From NCBI GenBank assembly GCA_023391335.1, contig JAEWBG010000065.1, positions 74,828-138,827 on the forward strand: DNA of 64,000 bases. The letters are read 5' to 3'. Made by a program: the position numbers and the translations under genes. This document shows positions 1-9,353 of this stretch, one piece after another. Below the pieces are notes generated by a model. That model was not told the origin of the DNA and made no database searches. It saw only the letters and a list, made by a program, of their open reading frames with translations. The DNA comes from Pseudomonadota bacterium. Its GTDB lineage: Bacteria; Pseudomonadota; Gammaproteobacteria; Steroidobacterales; Steroidobacteraceae. How positions within the stretch are numbered: position 1 is the first letter of the stretch; the number at the start of each line of letters is the position of its first letter.

Positions 1-1161
1 GCCCGCAAGTTGGAAGTCCTGCACGGGACCGCCGCACAACTCGCAGCGGAGCGCGACCCGGATCGATTGGTTCAGGGCGTCACGGACGCAGGACGAGAAT
101 TGTCTGGTGCTGAAATCGGCGCGTTTTTCTACAACGTCGTCGATGCCCACGGGGAAACTTACCAACTGTTCACGCTCTCAGGCGCACCTCGCGAAGCATT
201 CGCTGGTTTGGGTATCCCCCGCAAGACGGAAGTATTCGGGCCGACCTTCAGGGGCGAGGCGATCGTCCGCAGCGGAGATATCACCGCAGATCCTCGCTTT
301 GGCAAGAATCCGCCGCACTCGGGTTTTCCTGCGGGGCATTGGCCAGTGCGTAGTTACTTGGCGGTCCCCGTCATATCGCGCACCGGCGAGGTACTCGGTG
401 GGCTGTTCTTTGGACACTCGTCGCAAAACGTGTTTGACGAAGCGGCCGAGCGGTCGATCGCCGCATTGGCGGGCCATGCCGCTATTGCGATGGACAACGC
501 TCGGCTCTTCAAATCGACCCAGGAGGAGATCGAAGCGCGCCGCAAAATCGAAGAACATCAAAAGCTGCTACTGGACGAATTGAATCACCGGGTGAAGAAC
601 AGCCTCGCCGCCGTCATGTCCATTTCCGCGCAGACCTTGCGAACCTCGAACTCCTTGCAGGAGTTCAAGCAGTCATTCGAACGTCGGTTGATTGCGCTGA
701 GCACCACGCACAATTTGCTGTCTCAGACGAGCTGGCAAGGAGTCGATTTGCGCGAATTGGTCGAACGCGAACTGCTGCCGCACGGCGCCGACGAGAAATC
801 TCGGATCGACATCGACGGTCCCAGTGTGTGGTTGGCACCGAATGCGGCGGTGGCGTTGGGCATGGCGGTGCATGAACTTGCCACCAATGCGGCACGTCAC
901 GGCTCGCTCAGCGTGCCGGGCGGCAGAGTGAACGTTTCGTGGAATGTGCATGAGAGTTCGAACTCGCGAAACTTGCGATTCGAGTGGCGCGAGTCAGGCG
1001 GCCCGGGCGTCGTCGAACCCAAGCGTCGCGGGTTCGGTACGCGGATGATCGAGCGTGGCATCCAGCATGATCTGCAAGGCAACGCCAAGTTCGAATTTGC
1101 CCCGGGCGGTGTGATTTGCACGATCGAGGCCAGTTTATTGAACCAAGAAGCGGCCGCATGA
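1..1161 (+). CDS. GAF-domain HWE-family sensor histidine kinase (5' partial)
   Basis: The reading frame is open to the window edge, so the true start lies upstream; the visible 386 codons hold a GAF sensor domain (about residues 15-165 counted from the TTG at 10) followed by an HWE/HisKA_2 kinase. The phosphoacceptor is the His in ELNHRVKNSLA (about residue 193), and the late FEWRESGGP supplies the W-x-E that names the HWE class. No membrane segment is visible, so it is probably cytoplasmic. Its stop overlaps the start of the response regulator by 4 bases (ATGA), which strongly suggests a cognate pair. HWE kinases often sense light, redox or general stress; the ligand here cannot be read. Confidence 0.88.
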   Translation, partial: ARKLEVLHGTAAQLAAERDPDRLVQGVTDAGRELSGAEIGAFFYNVVDAHGETYQLFTLSGAPREAFAGLGIPRKTEVFGPTFRGEAIVRSGDITADPRFGKNPPHSGFPAGHWPVRSYLAVPVISRTGEVLGGLFFGHSSQNVFDEAAERSIAALAGHAAIAMDNARLFKSTQEEIEARRKIEEHQKLLLDELNHRVKNSLAAVMSISAQTLRTSNSLQEFKQSFERRLIALSTTHNLLSQTSWQGVDLRELVERELLPHGADEKSRIDIDGPSVWLAPNAAVALGMAVHELATNAARHGSLSVPGGRVNVSWNVHESSNSRNLRFEWRESGGPGVVEPKRRGFGTRMIERGIQHDLQGNAKFEFAPGGVICTIEASLLNQEAAA

Positions 1162-1538
1162 TTGCTCCCGATTCATCTGCTCTCGCCGGTGTTCGAGTCC
1201 TCATCGTCGAGGACGAGAGCCTCGTCTGCATGTGGCTCGAGGATGTCCTAAGCGGATTCGGTTGTCGCGTTGTCGGGCCAGCGTCGCGACTACCGCGCGC
1301 TCTCGAATTGGCTACCAGCGAAACGATCGATGCAGCGATTTTGGATATCAACGTCGCGGGCGAGAAGGTCTTTCCGGTCGCGGACGCACTGCACGAACGT
1401 CACATCCCGTTCGTTTTCTCCACCGGCTACGGCACGGCGGGATTGCCGGAGCGCTATGCACAGCAAACGGTACTGCAAAAGCCCTATTTCGAATTCAAGC
1501 TGCAAGAAGAACTGGAGCGGCTGCTGAATTTGGCTTGA
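1158..1538 (+). CDS. Single-domain response regulator (REC only)
   Basis: A 126-residue receiver domain with no output domain. The acidic pocket is in LIVEDE (residues 15-20), the phosphoacceptor is Asp63 in AILDINV, and the conserved Lys is K108 in LQKPY. The ATG at 1158 is chosen because it overlaps the kinase stop (ATGA) and removes a 14-residue extension that would run back into the kinase gene. Stand-alone receivers next to HWE kinases usually act as phosphate shuttles or sinks, or bind a partner protein. It is almost certainly phosphorylated by the kinase just upstream. Confidence 0.88.
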   Translation: MIAPDSSALAGVRVLIVEDESLVCMWLEDVLSGFGCRVVGPASRLPRALELATSETIDAAILDINVAGEKVFPVADALHERHIPFVFSTGYGTAGLPERYAQQTVLQKPYFEFKLQEELERLLNLA

Positions 1539-1708
1539 CCCGTGGGGCCGGTTCGCCGCATGGACCTGAGTTCGAGTTTCTCTAACTAACAGCTCCAACA
1601 ATCCAAATTGCCCTAAAGCGTTCAGGCCCAATATAGAAGGTGACGCCGAGTCCGCGTTCGATGGTGAATCGTGCGCATATCGGCTCCACTTTCATTTGGA
1701 GATCCGCA

Positions 1709-2026
1709 ATGCCTATGTCGCCCAATATACTCAATGCTGCCCAATGTCGTGCTGCGCGCGCGTTGGTGGAATGGTCCGCTGAGCGATTGTCTCGTGCATC
1801 AGGGATCAACCTGCATGTGATTCGCGATTTTGAACTCCGATTTCGCAGACCCGATGACAGCGCACTCAGATGCATTAGAACGGCGCTCGAAAGCGCAGGC
1901 GTGGAATTCATACCTGAGAATGGGCATGGTGCCGGAGTTCGCCTGCGCTTCAATTTGCACGAGATTCGTGCCATCAAACGTTGGGAGGCGGAGGGCGGTT
2001 TGACCTCCCACAGCGGACTCTATTAG
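1709..2026 (+). CDS. Small helix-turn-helix (XRE-like) regulator
   Basis: A 105-residue protein. The stretch AQCRAARALVEWSAERLSRASG followed by two further short helices resembles the compact XRE/Cro-type HTH found in many alphaproteobacterial and gammaproteobacterial 'transcriptional regulator' genes, where a leucine or alanine-rich helix is followed by a recognition helix around residues 18-50. The ATG at 1709 was preferred to the one at 1640 because a GGAG lies about 9 bases upstream and the HTH begins just after it. It stands alone between the two-component pair and the stress protein, and its target is unknown. Confidence 0.62.
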   Translation: MPMSPNILNAAQCRAARALVEWSAERLSRASGINLHVIRDFELRFRRPDDSALRCIRTALESAGVEFIPENGHGAGVRLRFNLHEIRAIKRWEAEGGLTSHSGLY

Positions 2027-2140
2027 CGAGGATCGATTCCGTGCGAAGCTCGAAACCTGCGCCAGAACTCTCTCGTGTTGCGTCGTGCAACCGACAGCGG
2101 CACGATGGCGTCGCTGCGTTCACCTTGACCGGGGGCTATC

Positions 2141-3013
2141 GTGAATCCCATTCGTACCATCGTCGCAGCGACTGATTTCAGTTTCTCAGCGCATCGAGCC
2201 GCACGACGTGCCGGCGTGCTTGCAAAATCCTGCGATGCCGCACTGCACCTGCTGCACATCATCGACACCTCGCCGATCCAAGCGCTGCTGCGACACACTC
2301 CAGCATTTGACGTCGAAAAGCCGCTAGCACTCGATGCCGAACGCGCGCTCGATTCGCTCGCTGACGATATACAGGCATTCACAGGGACAGTCAGTGCGCG
2401 ACTGGTTCGAGAGGGTCGTGTCATCGATGAGATGATTGCCGCGGGCTCCAGTGCCGACCTGATGGTGCTCGGTCCGCGCGGCATTAATCCCCTGCGAGAT
2501 CTCTTGCTCGGTTCGACGGCGGAACGCATTGCGCGGATGGTCGAACGGCCCATGTTGGTGGTGAAACAGGATCCAGGTATCGCCTACGAGAACGTTCTCG
2601 TGCCAGTGGACTTCTCCGACTACTCGTTGCCGGCACTGCAATTCGCGCGTGCGTTGGCACCCGATGCCACTCTGCACATTCTCCATGCGATTCACGGTTC
2701 TCTAGAGCGCACGCTCCGCGGCGCAGGCGTGAGCGACGCAGGCGTAGCTTCTTACATCCAGGAATTGCAACGCGAGGCGAACGAGAGCATGGATCAACTC
2801 CGTCGCCGCTTGAATGATGAGCACGCCGTGTCGAGCGTTCGCATGGGTGATGCGCGTGTCCTGATTCCGGAATACGCCTCGGCCACCGGGTGCGCGCTCA
2901 TCGTCATGGGCAAACAGGGTAGGTCGTGGCTATCGGAGCACGTTCTGGGCAGCGTCACTAGACACATCATCGAGCATGCACAGTGCGATGTTGCCGTGGT
3001 CCCTCACGAGTAG
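2141..3013 (+). CDS. Tandem-domain universal stress protein (UspA family)
   Basis: A 290-residue protein made of two Usp domains (about 1-145 and 146-290). Each carries the ATP-binding signature G-2x-G-9x-G(S/T): GPRGINPLRDLLLGST in the first half and GKQGRSWLSEHVLGSV in the second. Tandem Usp proteins are cytoplasmic nucleotide-binding proteins induced by starvation, oxidative stress or growth arrest; both signatures look intact, so an ATP-binding rather than UspA-like non-binding form is expected. Translation starts at a GTG. No operon partner is evident. Confidence 0.9.
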   Translation: MNPIRTIVAATDFSFSAHRAARRAGVLAKSCDAALHLLHIIDTSPIQALLRHTPAFDVEKPLALDAERALDSLADDIQAFTGTVSARLVREGRVIDEMIAAGSSADLMVLGPRGINPLRDLLLGSTAERIARMVERPMLVVKQDPGIAYENVLVPVDFSDYSLPALQFARALAPDATLHILHAIHGSLERTLRGAGVSDAGVASYIQELQREANESMDQLRRRLNDEHAVSSVRMGDARVLIPEYASATGCALIVMGKQGRSWLSEHVLGSVTRHIIEHAQCDVAVVPHE

Positions 3014-3340
3014 AACCGCGATTTCACCAGCGCTTAAGCTGTTTCTCGCCCCCGAAGTGGGTTCCGCCGCATGCTTTCCAAAGCAACTGCGAAAATGTTG
3101 CGCATTAGGCACGCGACTTGTCCGCGTCTACTGAGACTCTAAAAACGAATGTGACGGCTCCGTCACGAAGACCGCGGAACACAGCACGACGGCTGCGGAT
3201 TGGGTCAGTGCTTGACGACGCTGGATGCAGGGCATTGCCCACGGCTAAAAGCGCCAGTGCCCATTCGACGAGCGATCCAGACAGGACGTCATGACTAGCA
3301 CGCTGAATGGAATCATCTCGCATTCGAGCCAGGAGACAGT
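3014..3340. other. Intergenic stretch with one short dyad
   Basis: No convincing gene. The only structure noticed is a 7-bp inverted repeat with a 2-base centre, GTGACGGCTCCGTCAC, at 3151-3166, which could be an operator or the stem of a small hairpin upstream of the DUF2231/dehydrogenase pair. An AGGAG ribosome site for the next gene lies near 3330. Confidence 0.35.
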
Positions 3341-3769
3341 GTGGGCACGTCATCGATTACCTATCGGGAACCGATCCATCCGCTTCATGCGATTTTTCTC
3401 GCGTTTCCACTGCCGCTGTTTCTGACGGCCTGGCTCAGCGACCTCGCATACGTTCGAAGTTTCGAGGTTCAGTGGCTCAATTTTGCAATGTGGACCCTCA
3501 TCGGTGCGCTCGTGTTCGGCGGTCTGGCACTGCTTTGGTCACTCATCGATCTGCTCCGTTCGCGATCTGACTTCAAGCGGCCCAGAGCTATTTATTTCGC
3601 CTTGTTGCTGCTGGCGTTTGTGCTCGGGCTGGTCGACGAGCTGATTCACGCAAAGGATGCATTTGCGACGATGCCGGCGGGTTTGTACATGTCGTTTATC
3701 GTCACGCTCCTCGCGCTCGTTGCATCTTGGATGGGCTATTCCGGTTTCCGTAGTGTTGAGGTGAAGTGA
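3341..3769 (+). CDS. DUF2231-like small membrane protein
   Basis: A 142-residue protein with four hydrophobic segments (about residues 15-35, 48-68, 84-104, 113-134). The N-terminal REPIHPLHAIFLAFPLPLFLTAW pattern, with a His-Pro before the first helix, matches the DUF2231 family of predicted inner-membrane proteins. It starts at a GTG preceded by AGGAG. Its stop shares a base with the ATG of the following gene (TGATG), so both are translated together. DUF2231 proteins frequently sit beside PQQ-type sugar dehydrogenase-like lipoproteins, as here; a role as membrane partner is plausible but unproven. Confidence 0.7.
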   Translation: MGTSSITYREPIHPLHAIFLAFPLPLFLTAWLSDLAYVRSFEVQWLNFAMWTLIGALVFGGLALLWSLIDLLRSRSDFKRPRAIYFALLLLAFVLGLVDELIHAKDAFATMPAGLYMSFIVTLLALVASWMGYSGFRSVEVK

Positions 3770-5085
3770 TGCGCGTCATCTTCTTGGGCCTCATCGCAAT
3801 CGCAGTGTCCGCATGCGGCAAATCGGCTGGACCGGAGCAGTACGGCGCCGACCCCCAGATGCCAGAGCCGCAACGAGGGTTGTTGCCGAAGATGGAGATC
3901 TCGCGTCCGGCTGCATGGGGCAACGAGCGTCCCAAGGTGCCGGAGGGCTATCGAATCGCTGCCATCGCCACGGACCTGAAAATTCCGCGGCAGAGTTTGA
4001 TCTTGCCGAATGGCGATATTCTCGTCGCCGAAGGATCGGGCGGTACCGAAAAGCCGTTGCGACCGAAAGACTTCGTTGCCGGCTACATCAAATCGCTGGG
4101 CAAAAGCAAAGTTAAAGGCGGTAATCGGCTCACGCTCCTGCGCGACAGTGACGGCGATGGCTCCTACGAAACACGGACAGTCTTCGCGGAAGGGCTCAAC
4201 GCACCATACGGATTGGCTCTAATCGGCAGCGCGCTCTACGTTGCGAATCAGGATTCGGTTGTGCGATTCGATTACAGCGAAGGGCAAACGCAAGCCAGTG
4301 GCCCGCCGACGCTAGTGACCGAGCTGCCATCTAGGGTCAATCATCATTGGACCAAAGCGATGACCGCGAGCGCCGATGGTCGCATGTTGTATGTCGGCAT
4401 CGGCTCCAACAGCAACATCACCGAGCGCGGCATGGACGTCGAGTACGAACGCGCGCGCATCTGGCAGATCGATGCTCAGACTGGGATGCACAAGACTTTC
4501 GCCACAGGTCTGCGCAATCCAACTGCGCTCGCGATTCGGCCGGGCACAGATGAGCTGTGGGCCGTCGCGAACGAACGCGATGAAATTGGGCCGAACCTGG
4601 TGCCTGACTATTTGACCAACGTGCATGAGGGCGCGTTCTACGGCTGGCCGTACAGTTACTGGGGTCAGAATGTCGATCCGCGTGCGCAACCGCAGGATCC
4701 GAAGAAGGTCGCATCTGCAATCAAACCCGACTACAGCTTGGGTTCGCACGTGGCCGCACTCGGAGTGGCTTTTTCCACGCCAATGATGGGCGGACAATTC
4801 ACCGAAGGCGCATTCGTCGGCGAACATGGAAGCTGGAATCGAAAAGACGTCGTTGGATTCAAAGTCGTATTCGTTCCATTTCATGACGGCAAACCTGCAG
4901 GTGACCCGGTCGACTTCGTGTCTGGCTTCCTGGATGGACACGGCAAGACGCGTGGTCGTCCGGTGGGCGTCACCGTTGATCCGAAAGGCGCGCTGATCGT
5001 TTGCGACGATGTAGGCAACACGGTTTGGAGAGTCACGCCGACCGCACCTGTGCAGAGCGCTGGGGTAGGGCCGGCTCCTCAATAA
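3769..5085 (+). CDS. Sorbosone/glucose-dehydrogenase-type (GSDH) beta-propeller lipoprotein
   Basis: A 438-residue protein with a lipoprotein signal (MRVIFLGLIAIAVSACGKS, lipobox ending at the Cys about residue 15), so it should be anchored in a membrane facing the periplasm. The rest resembles the GSDH/L-sorbosone dehydrogenase family: a repeated six-bladed propeller with the typical runs RIAAIATDLKIPRQ, GLNAPYGLALIG, FATGLRNPTALAIRP, EGAFYGWPYSYWGQ and GEHGSWNRKDVVGFK. Family members use PQQ to oxidise aldoses or sorbosone; the true substrate here is not known. The ATG at 3769 overlaps the DUF2231 stop, and a hairpin terminator follows. Confidence 0.82.
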   Translation: MRVIFLGLIAIAVSACGKSAGPEQYGADPQMPEPQRGLLPKMEISRPAAWGNERPKVPEGYRIAAIATDLKIPRQSLILPNGDILVAEGSGGTEKPLRPKDFVAGYIKSLGKSKVKGGNRLTLLRDSDGDGSYETRTVFAEGLNAPYGLALIGSALYVANQDSVVRFDYSEGQTQASGPPTLVTELPSRVNHHWTKAMTASADGRMLYVGIGSNSNITERGMDVEYERARIWQIDAQTGMHKTFATGLRNPTALAIRPGTDELWAVANERDEIGPNLVPDYLTNVHEGAFYGWPYSYWGQNVDPRAQPQDPKKVASAIKPDYSLGSHVAALGVAFSTPMMGGQFTEGAFVGEHGSWNRKDVVGFKVVFVPFHDGKPAGDPVDFVSGFLDGHGKTRGRPVGVTVDPKGALIVCDDVGNTVWRVTPTAPVQSAGVGPAPQ

Positions 5086-5124
5086 GATTCTGTCGTCAAC
5101 GCCGCCGAATCCACGCTCGCGCAA

Positions 5125-5150
5125 GAACGCCCCTCCGTAGAGGGGCGTTC
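5125..5150. terminator. Hairpin terminator between convergent genes
   Basis: A perfect 10-bp inverted repeat (GAACGCCCCT ... AGGGGCGTTC) with a 6-base loop lies 40 bases after the dehydrogenase stop and 38 bases before the end of the xylanase gene on the other strand. There is no strong T-run on either side, so it may act on both transcripts only weakly. Confidence 0.65.
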
Positions 5151-5187
5151 GTCTATGGGTCTCTAGCCACGAGACCGTGCTCAGGAC

Positions 5188-6873
5188 TCACCGACCGAGA
5201 TAGTTCATGAGCCAAGTCATGGCCGGTCGCGGTGTGCCGTTGCTTTGAATCAGGCCGCTACCGTTCACCCATGTAGATCCCACCACATATCCCCACAGAG
5301 TAATTCCCGCCACGGACGGATGGTTATAGAAAAGAGGGAACTGGGCTTGCATGATTTGCAGCTGCTCCTGATCGTTCGTCCGAGCAACGTCGTACTCCGT
5401 GATATAGATCGGCAGGCCCAACGCGGCCACCTGATTGAGCTTGCTCTGGATGCTGCTCAGTGACTGGCCTTCCAAGCCGTGAGCCTGAGCACCGATCGCA
5501 TCCACCACGCCAGCGTTGATGGCCGGTGTTGCCATCTGAATGAACTTATCCGTGTCCCAACTCAGTACGTTGTAATCATTCAGTATCAGAACGGCGTTCG
5601 GGCAGTACTGCCGCGCGAGTTGGAAGGAACGAATAATCCAATTGCTACCGAATGCATTTTGCGCATAGGCGGCAGGCGCGTGGCCGGGCGTGGCCTCATT
5701 GACGACGTCGATCATCGCCGTGTTCGGGTAGCGCGCGCAGAAATCGCGAATCCATTCTTCGATCTCCGCCGCTTGCTCGGATGCACTTAGAGAGTTGATC
5801 CAGCTCGGCGCCTGATTGCCCCAAACGAAGGTGTGCTGCTTGAACGGAATGTGATGCTCCATCGCGTAGTTGTACGCTCGATCCAAGCCGCTCCAGTTGT
5901 ACACGTCGCGTGTAGCCTCCACCGTTCCCCACTTACCTTCGTTTTCCGGCGTGATCTGGTCCCAATACTGAACGAAGTCGGATCGGACATTGCCATTGGT
6001 GGTGATGTTGCCGACGAAAAATGCGGGGAGAGGCCCGCCGCCGTCGTTACCGCCGCCGGTCACATTCCCGAACCCAATCACGCCGTTGCAGTGCATCCAT
6101 TCGCTGTAACCGCCTCCACCACAACTGCCGTTGGCATAAAGCCCGGTGTTGTAGCTTTGATTCTCCGCCTGACGCGTTTCACCGTTGACGACGATGTAGT
6201 CCACGTCGACGTCGCGACCGCTTGCATCGTTGGTGAATGCGACGGTAATTGCGCCATTGAGGTTGGTCGACGCACTGTAGTCCTGGAAGCTGGTCGTCAA
6301 CGACCAGGTGGCGACATCGGTGTTGTCGATACGCAAACTGATGGATTCACCGCCTGCCGTGCCGCGCGCGCGCACGACGATCGAGTTGGCCGAGTTGGCG
6401 ACTTGTCCGTACGCAATCGCGCCGTTGCAATGCATCCATTCGCTGTATCCGCCGCCGCCGCAACGTCCATTCGCGTACAAGCCGGTGTTGGAGCTTTGAT
6501 TCTCCGACTGGCGGGTCTCGCCGTTGACGACGATGTAGTCGACTGCGACATCACGCGAAGCGCCATCATCGTTGGTGAAGGCGACGGTAACGTCGCCGCT
6601 GAGATTCGTCGATGCGCTGTAGCTCTGGAAGCTGGTGCTCAGCGTCCACGTCGCCACATTGGTGCTGCCGACGCGCAGCGTAATCGACTCGCTGCCGGTC
6701 GTGCCCCGCGCGCGCACGACGATTGTGCTCGAGCCATCCTGTGCGTTCGCTGTCGTCACGATCGCTGAAGCCGCTAACGCTGCCAGCGCCACCACTCCAA
6801 CTGCCAAAAGTCTTACTGAGCTTAGGGCCCTGTTGAGATATCTACCCGGACTGCCTGCTTTTGAGATTTCCAT
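5188..6873 (-). CDS. Secreted GH10 endo-1,4-beta-xylanase with two CBM60-type modules
   Basis: A 561-residue exported enzyme for cutting the xylan backbone. Order: basic, hydrophobic N-terminus ending TTANAQ (signal peptide to about residue 45), two homologous modules (about 49-156 and 163-269), a Gly-rich linker (271-281) and a GH10 catalytic domain. Each module has the VVRARGT...E.I.LR and CGGGGYSEWMHCNG signature of calcium-dependent xylan-binding CBM60 domains. The acid/base is Glu393 in VVNEA and the nucleophile Glu493 in ITEYD. The start at 6873 has GGAGG 8 bases upstream; the longer frame from 6909 lacks one. It works with the GH51 enzyme 4 kb away. Confidence 0.93.
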   Translation of the reverse strand: MEISKAGSPGRYLNRALSSVRLLAVGVVALAALAASAIVTTANAQDGSSTIVVRARGTTGSESITLRVGSTNVATWTLSTSFQSYSASTNLSGDVTVAFTNDDGASRDVAVDYIVVNGETRQSENQSSNTGLYANGRCGGGGYSEWMHCNGAIAYGQVANSANSIVVRARGTAGGESISLRIDNTDVATWSLTTSFQDYSASTNLNGAITVAFTNDASGRDVDVDYIVVNGETRQAENQSYNTGLYANGSCGGGGYSEWMHCNGVIGFGNVTGGGNDGGGPLPAFFVGNITTNGNVRSDFVQYWDQITPENEGKWGTVEATRDVYNWSGLDRAYNYAMEHHIPFKQHTFVWGNQAPSWINSLSASEQAAEIEEWIRDFCARYPNTAMIDVVNEATPGHAPAAYAQNAFGSNWIIRSFQLARQYCPNAVLILNDYNVLSWDTDKFIQMATPAINAGVVDAIGAQAHGLEGQSLSSIQSKLNQVAALGLPIYITEYDVARTNDQEQLQIMQAQFPLFYNHPSVAGITLWGYVVGSTWVNGSGLIQSNGTPRPAMTWLMNYLGR

Positions 6874-7305
6874 CGATGGTGCCTCCGTTGTCGAAATGAC
6901 CGCTGACAAAACCGATTCCGTTCAGCGGTAAGAAGGAATCTGCATTTCATCGCAGATTCCGGACATCCCAGCGGCATACCGGCGCCGCCGGAAAGCTTCA
7001 ATCATTCACCCAGAGTCCATTCACCCTGAGTCGCGGGGTCTCGTGCACAGTCACACCTGCACCTGATTCGTGCAGGAATGCTAACGCCAATACTCAGACT
7101 AATACAGATCGATTTGGAATGAGATGCGGGGCGTTGACATAGCATCAGCGCAAGTGCGGAGGCGGCGGTACGAATTCGAACTCGCACTCAAGTCACTAAA
7201 TCGATCACATTGGTGTAAATGCAATCATCATCGATCGTTACGGCTGTCTTGCGCTCGAGCCGTTGAGTAGCTTTTGCATGCAGGCCTCACCATATTGTCG
7301 TGATG
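6874..7305. other. Intergenic region upstream of the xylanase
   Basis: This stretch separates the xylanase start from the end of the next minus-strand gene. It should carry the xylanase promoter. AT-rich patches occur (for example near 7095-7110 and 7195-7230) but no unambiguous -35/-10 pair, operator dyad or small gene could be defended. Confidence 0.3.
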
Positions 7306-7662
7306 CTAAGTGGGCGAGCGCCAGTACTGTTGGGCTCGCGCCAGCTCTCCCGCATGGAATGCCGGCGCCTCCGATTCGATGCCGTTGAACCTGCCAAGCG
7401 CCGTGGCACATTCAAAGAATCCACGGCCCGGCAAGTAGGGAGGCCGCTTACTCACGACTAATGCAGCAATGAACGGACGGCCCGCGGCTGCATCTTCCCG
7501 CATGAGTTCTTCCAGTATGGTTGTGAGTTGGTGAATCGTGTTCGGCGGCTGGAACTGCAACAGGCTCGCTAACGATTGGTAGGTGATCGTGCTGGACTGC
7601 GCGGCAATGGCTTGCAGGCAGGTCCTCACCGACTTGGCGTCGGTCTTATGGGTATGTGTCAT
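7306..7662 (-). CDS. Conserved small protein with MGMT-like winged-helix motif, function unknown
   Basis: A 118-residue soluble protein. The block STITYQSLASLL recalls the ITYGELA start of the winged-helix domain in DNA O6-alkylguanine methyltransferases, but there is no PCHR active site, so any repair activity is excluded. Downstream blocks AAAGRPFIAALVVSKR and PGRGFFECATALGR look conserved-protein-like. The ATG at 7662 is preferred to 7779, since the longer frame runs through the divergent promoter region. It is divergent from the porin gene (134 bases apart). I do not recognise a function. Confidence 0.6.
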   Translation of the reverse strand: MTHTHKTDAKSVRTCLQAIAAQSSTITYQSLASLLQFQPPNTIHQLTTILEELMREDAAAGRPFIAALVVSKRPPYLPGRGFFECATALGRFNGIESEAPAFHAGELARAQQYWRSPT

Positions 7663-7796
7663 TGAACACTCATCGAAGGGCGCATATCTCATTGTACTTC
7701 CGCCGCAGAACCAAGGCCGATGCACGGAGCACATCGATTGGGAGGATCGCGATTTCGTTCGCGTTCGCTCGGGTGACATGTCAATCTGGATGCACT

Positions 7797-9128
7797 ATGA
7801 AACTTACTCCGCTGAGACGCTGTCTTTCCGCCATCGCAGTGCTGTTGGTCTTTCATACGTCGGCTATGGCTGCTTCCCCAGATGAGATCTCAGACATTCG
7901 CAATCAGCTCCGCGCGTTGAGCGAGCGTGTCGACCGGCTCGAACGCGAAAACGAGTCGTTGAAGGCACAGAACGCCGCCTTGCAAGCGAAGGACGAATCG
8001 AAATCCGAATCCAAGTCTGGATCGGCACAGCCCGCCGAGCAGGCGAGTGACGCCAAAGCGGCGAGTTGGACCGAGCGAGTCGAGCTCAGCTCCGATCTGC
8101 GCTATAGGCACGAGCTGACCAGCGATGACACGCTGAACTCATCCGGTGTGCGCACAGCAGATCGCGAACGCGACCGCATTCGTGCACGCTTGAGCGCCAA
8201 ATTCAAAGCCACGGACGACGTGAGCATCGGAATTGGTTTCGCCACGGGCGAGGGCGGCGATCCGCGGTCTACGAATCAAACGCTCGGCGATGTGTTTTCC
8301 CGTAAGACCTTGGATTTGGATTTGGCGTACGTCGACTGGGCGTTCGCGGATTGGGGCCATGTCATCGGCGGCAAGATGAAGCAGCCGTTCTTCAAACCAG
8401 GGCAGAGTCTGTTCTGGGACGGGGACATCACGCCGGAAGGGGTAGCGCTGACATTCAAACGCGGCATCATGTTCGGCACCGCGTACGGATTCTGGTTGAA
8501 TGAATTCTCGGGTCCAGAGAACACCCGCACTTCAGACACAATGTTGTATGGCGGGCAAGTGGGTGCACGCTTACCGCTTGGCGAGTCGAATTTGGTCGTT
8601 GCAGTTCACTACTACGATCTCAGCGCGGGGCAGGGCCGTGCGCCGTTCTACAACAACAATCCGAGCGGCAACACAACGCTCGTCTCGGGCAACCCAGGGG
8701 TGCCGGTGTTGCTGTACGACTATCGCGTCATCGATCTCTCGGGGGAATTCAACTTCCATTTGGGCCGCTTTCCGATGCAGGTCTGGGCCGACCTCGCACA
8801 GAATCAGGACCCGAATGATTTGAATGAGGCGTGGGCGTTAGGCGCAGAGTTCGGCGACGGCAAGAATGCCGGCACGTGGAGCCTAGGGGCGGAGTATCAA
8901 AAGGTGGAGAAGGATGCGCTGTTCGCTCAGTTCATTGATGCTGACCTCGGCGGCGGTCAAACCGATTCCGGCGGCTGGATCCTGCGAGCCGCATATGCTC
9001 CACATAAGAATGTAACCTTGAACGCGACGTACCTGATCAACAAGCACAACATGGACGTACCCAACGCGCTCGGTCAGCGTGATGTCGACTTCGATCGGCT
9101 CGAGTTGGATCTCAATACGAAGTTCTGA
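7797..9128 (+). CDS. Putative outer-membrane porin with N-terminal coiled coil
   Basis: A 443-residue exported beta-barrel. The signal peptide is MKLTPLRRCLSAIAVLLVFHTSAMAAS, followed by a coiled coil (about residues 28-65, DIRNQLRALSERVDRLERENESL with heptad leucines) that may trimerise or reach the peptidoglycan, then a long barrel with alternating polar and aromatic residues, ending in the Phe-terminal strand LELDLNTKF typical of outer-membrane proteins. It matches the 'putative porin' family. The ATG at 7797 is chosen because it begins the signal peptide. Substrate unknown; the neighbouring hemicellulases suggest sugars or oligosaccharides. Confidence 0.82.
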   Translation: MKLTPLRRCLSAIAVLLVFHTSAMAASPDEISDIRNQLRALSERVDRLERENESLKAQNAALQAKDESKSESKSGSAQPAEQASDAKAASWTERVELSSDLRYRHELTSDDTLNSSGVRTADRERDRIRARLSAKFKATDDVSIGIGFATGEGGDPRSTNQTLGDVFSRKTLDLDLAYVDWAFADWGHVIGGKMKQPFFKPGQSLFWDGDITPEGVALTFKRGIMFGTAYGFWLNEFSGPENTRTSDTMLYGGQVGARLPLGESNLVVAVHYYDLSAGQGRAPFYNNNPSGNTTLVSGNPGVPVLLYDYRVIDLSGEFNFHLGRFPMQVWADLAQNQDPNDLNEAWALGAEFGDGKNAGTWSLGAEYQKVEKDALFAQFIDADLGGGQTDSGGWILRAAYAPHKNVTLNATYLINKHNMDVPNALGQRDVDFDRLELDLNTKF

Positions 9129-9353
9129 GGTGATCCGCTTAGTGATCGCGCGATGGTTCGATACCGAAAGAGATGCCGGGCAGGAAGGGCAGGCAATTTA
9201 GCGGGGCAGTGCGTACGTCTGTCTTGCCATAGAGCAAGACAGATCGCGATGCAGAACGTCCAAAGTGGTTGGAGCTTCGTGGTGTTTGCCTGTGATCTTG
9301 ATTCCACGCCTGTTCGTGTTTCAATGCGCCATCCGCACCAACGAACACGAACT

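Noticed and set aside
5833..6768. 311-codon plus-strand frame opposite the xylanase
   Set aside because: It lies wholly within the xylanase, is low-complexity (V, D, A-rich) and has no independent signal; the xylanase has catalytic residues and a signal peptide.
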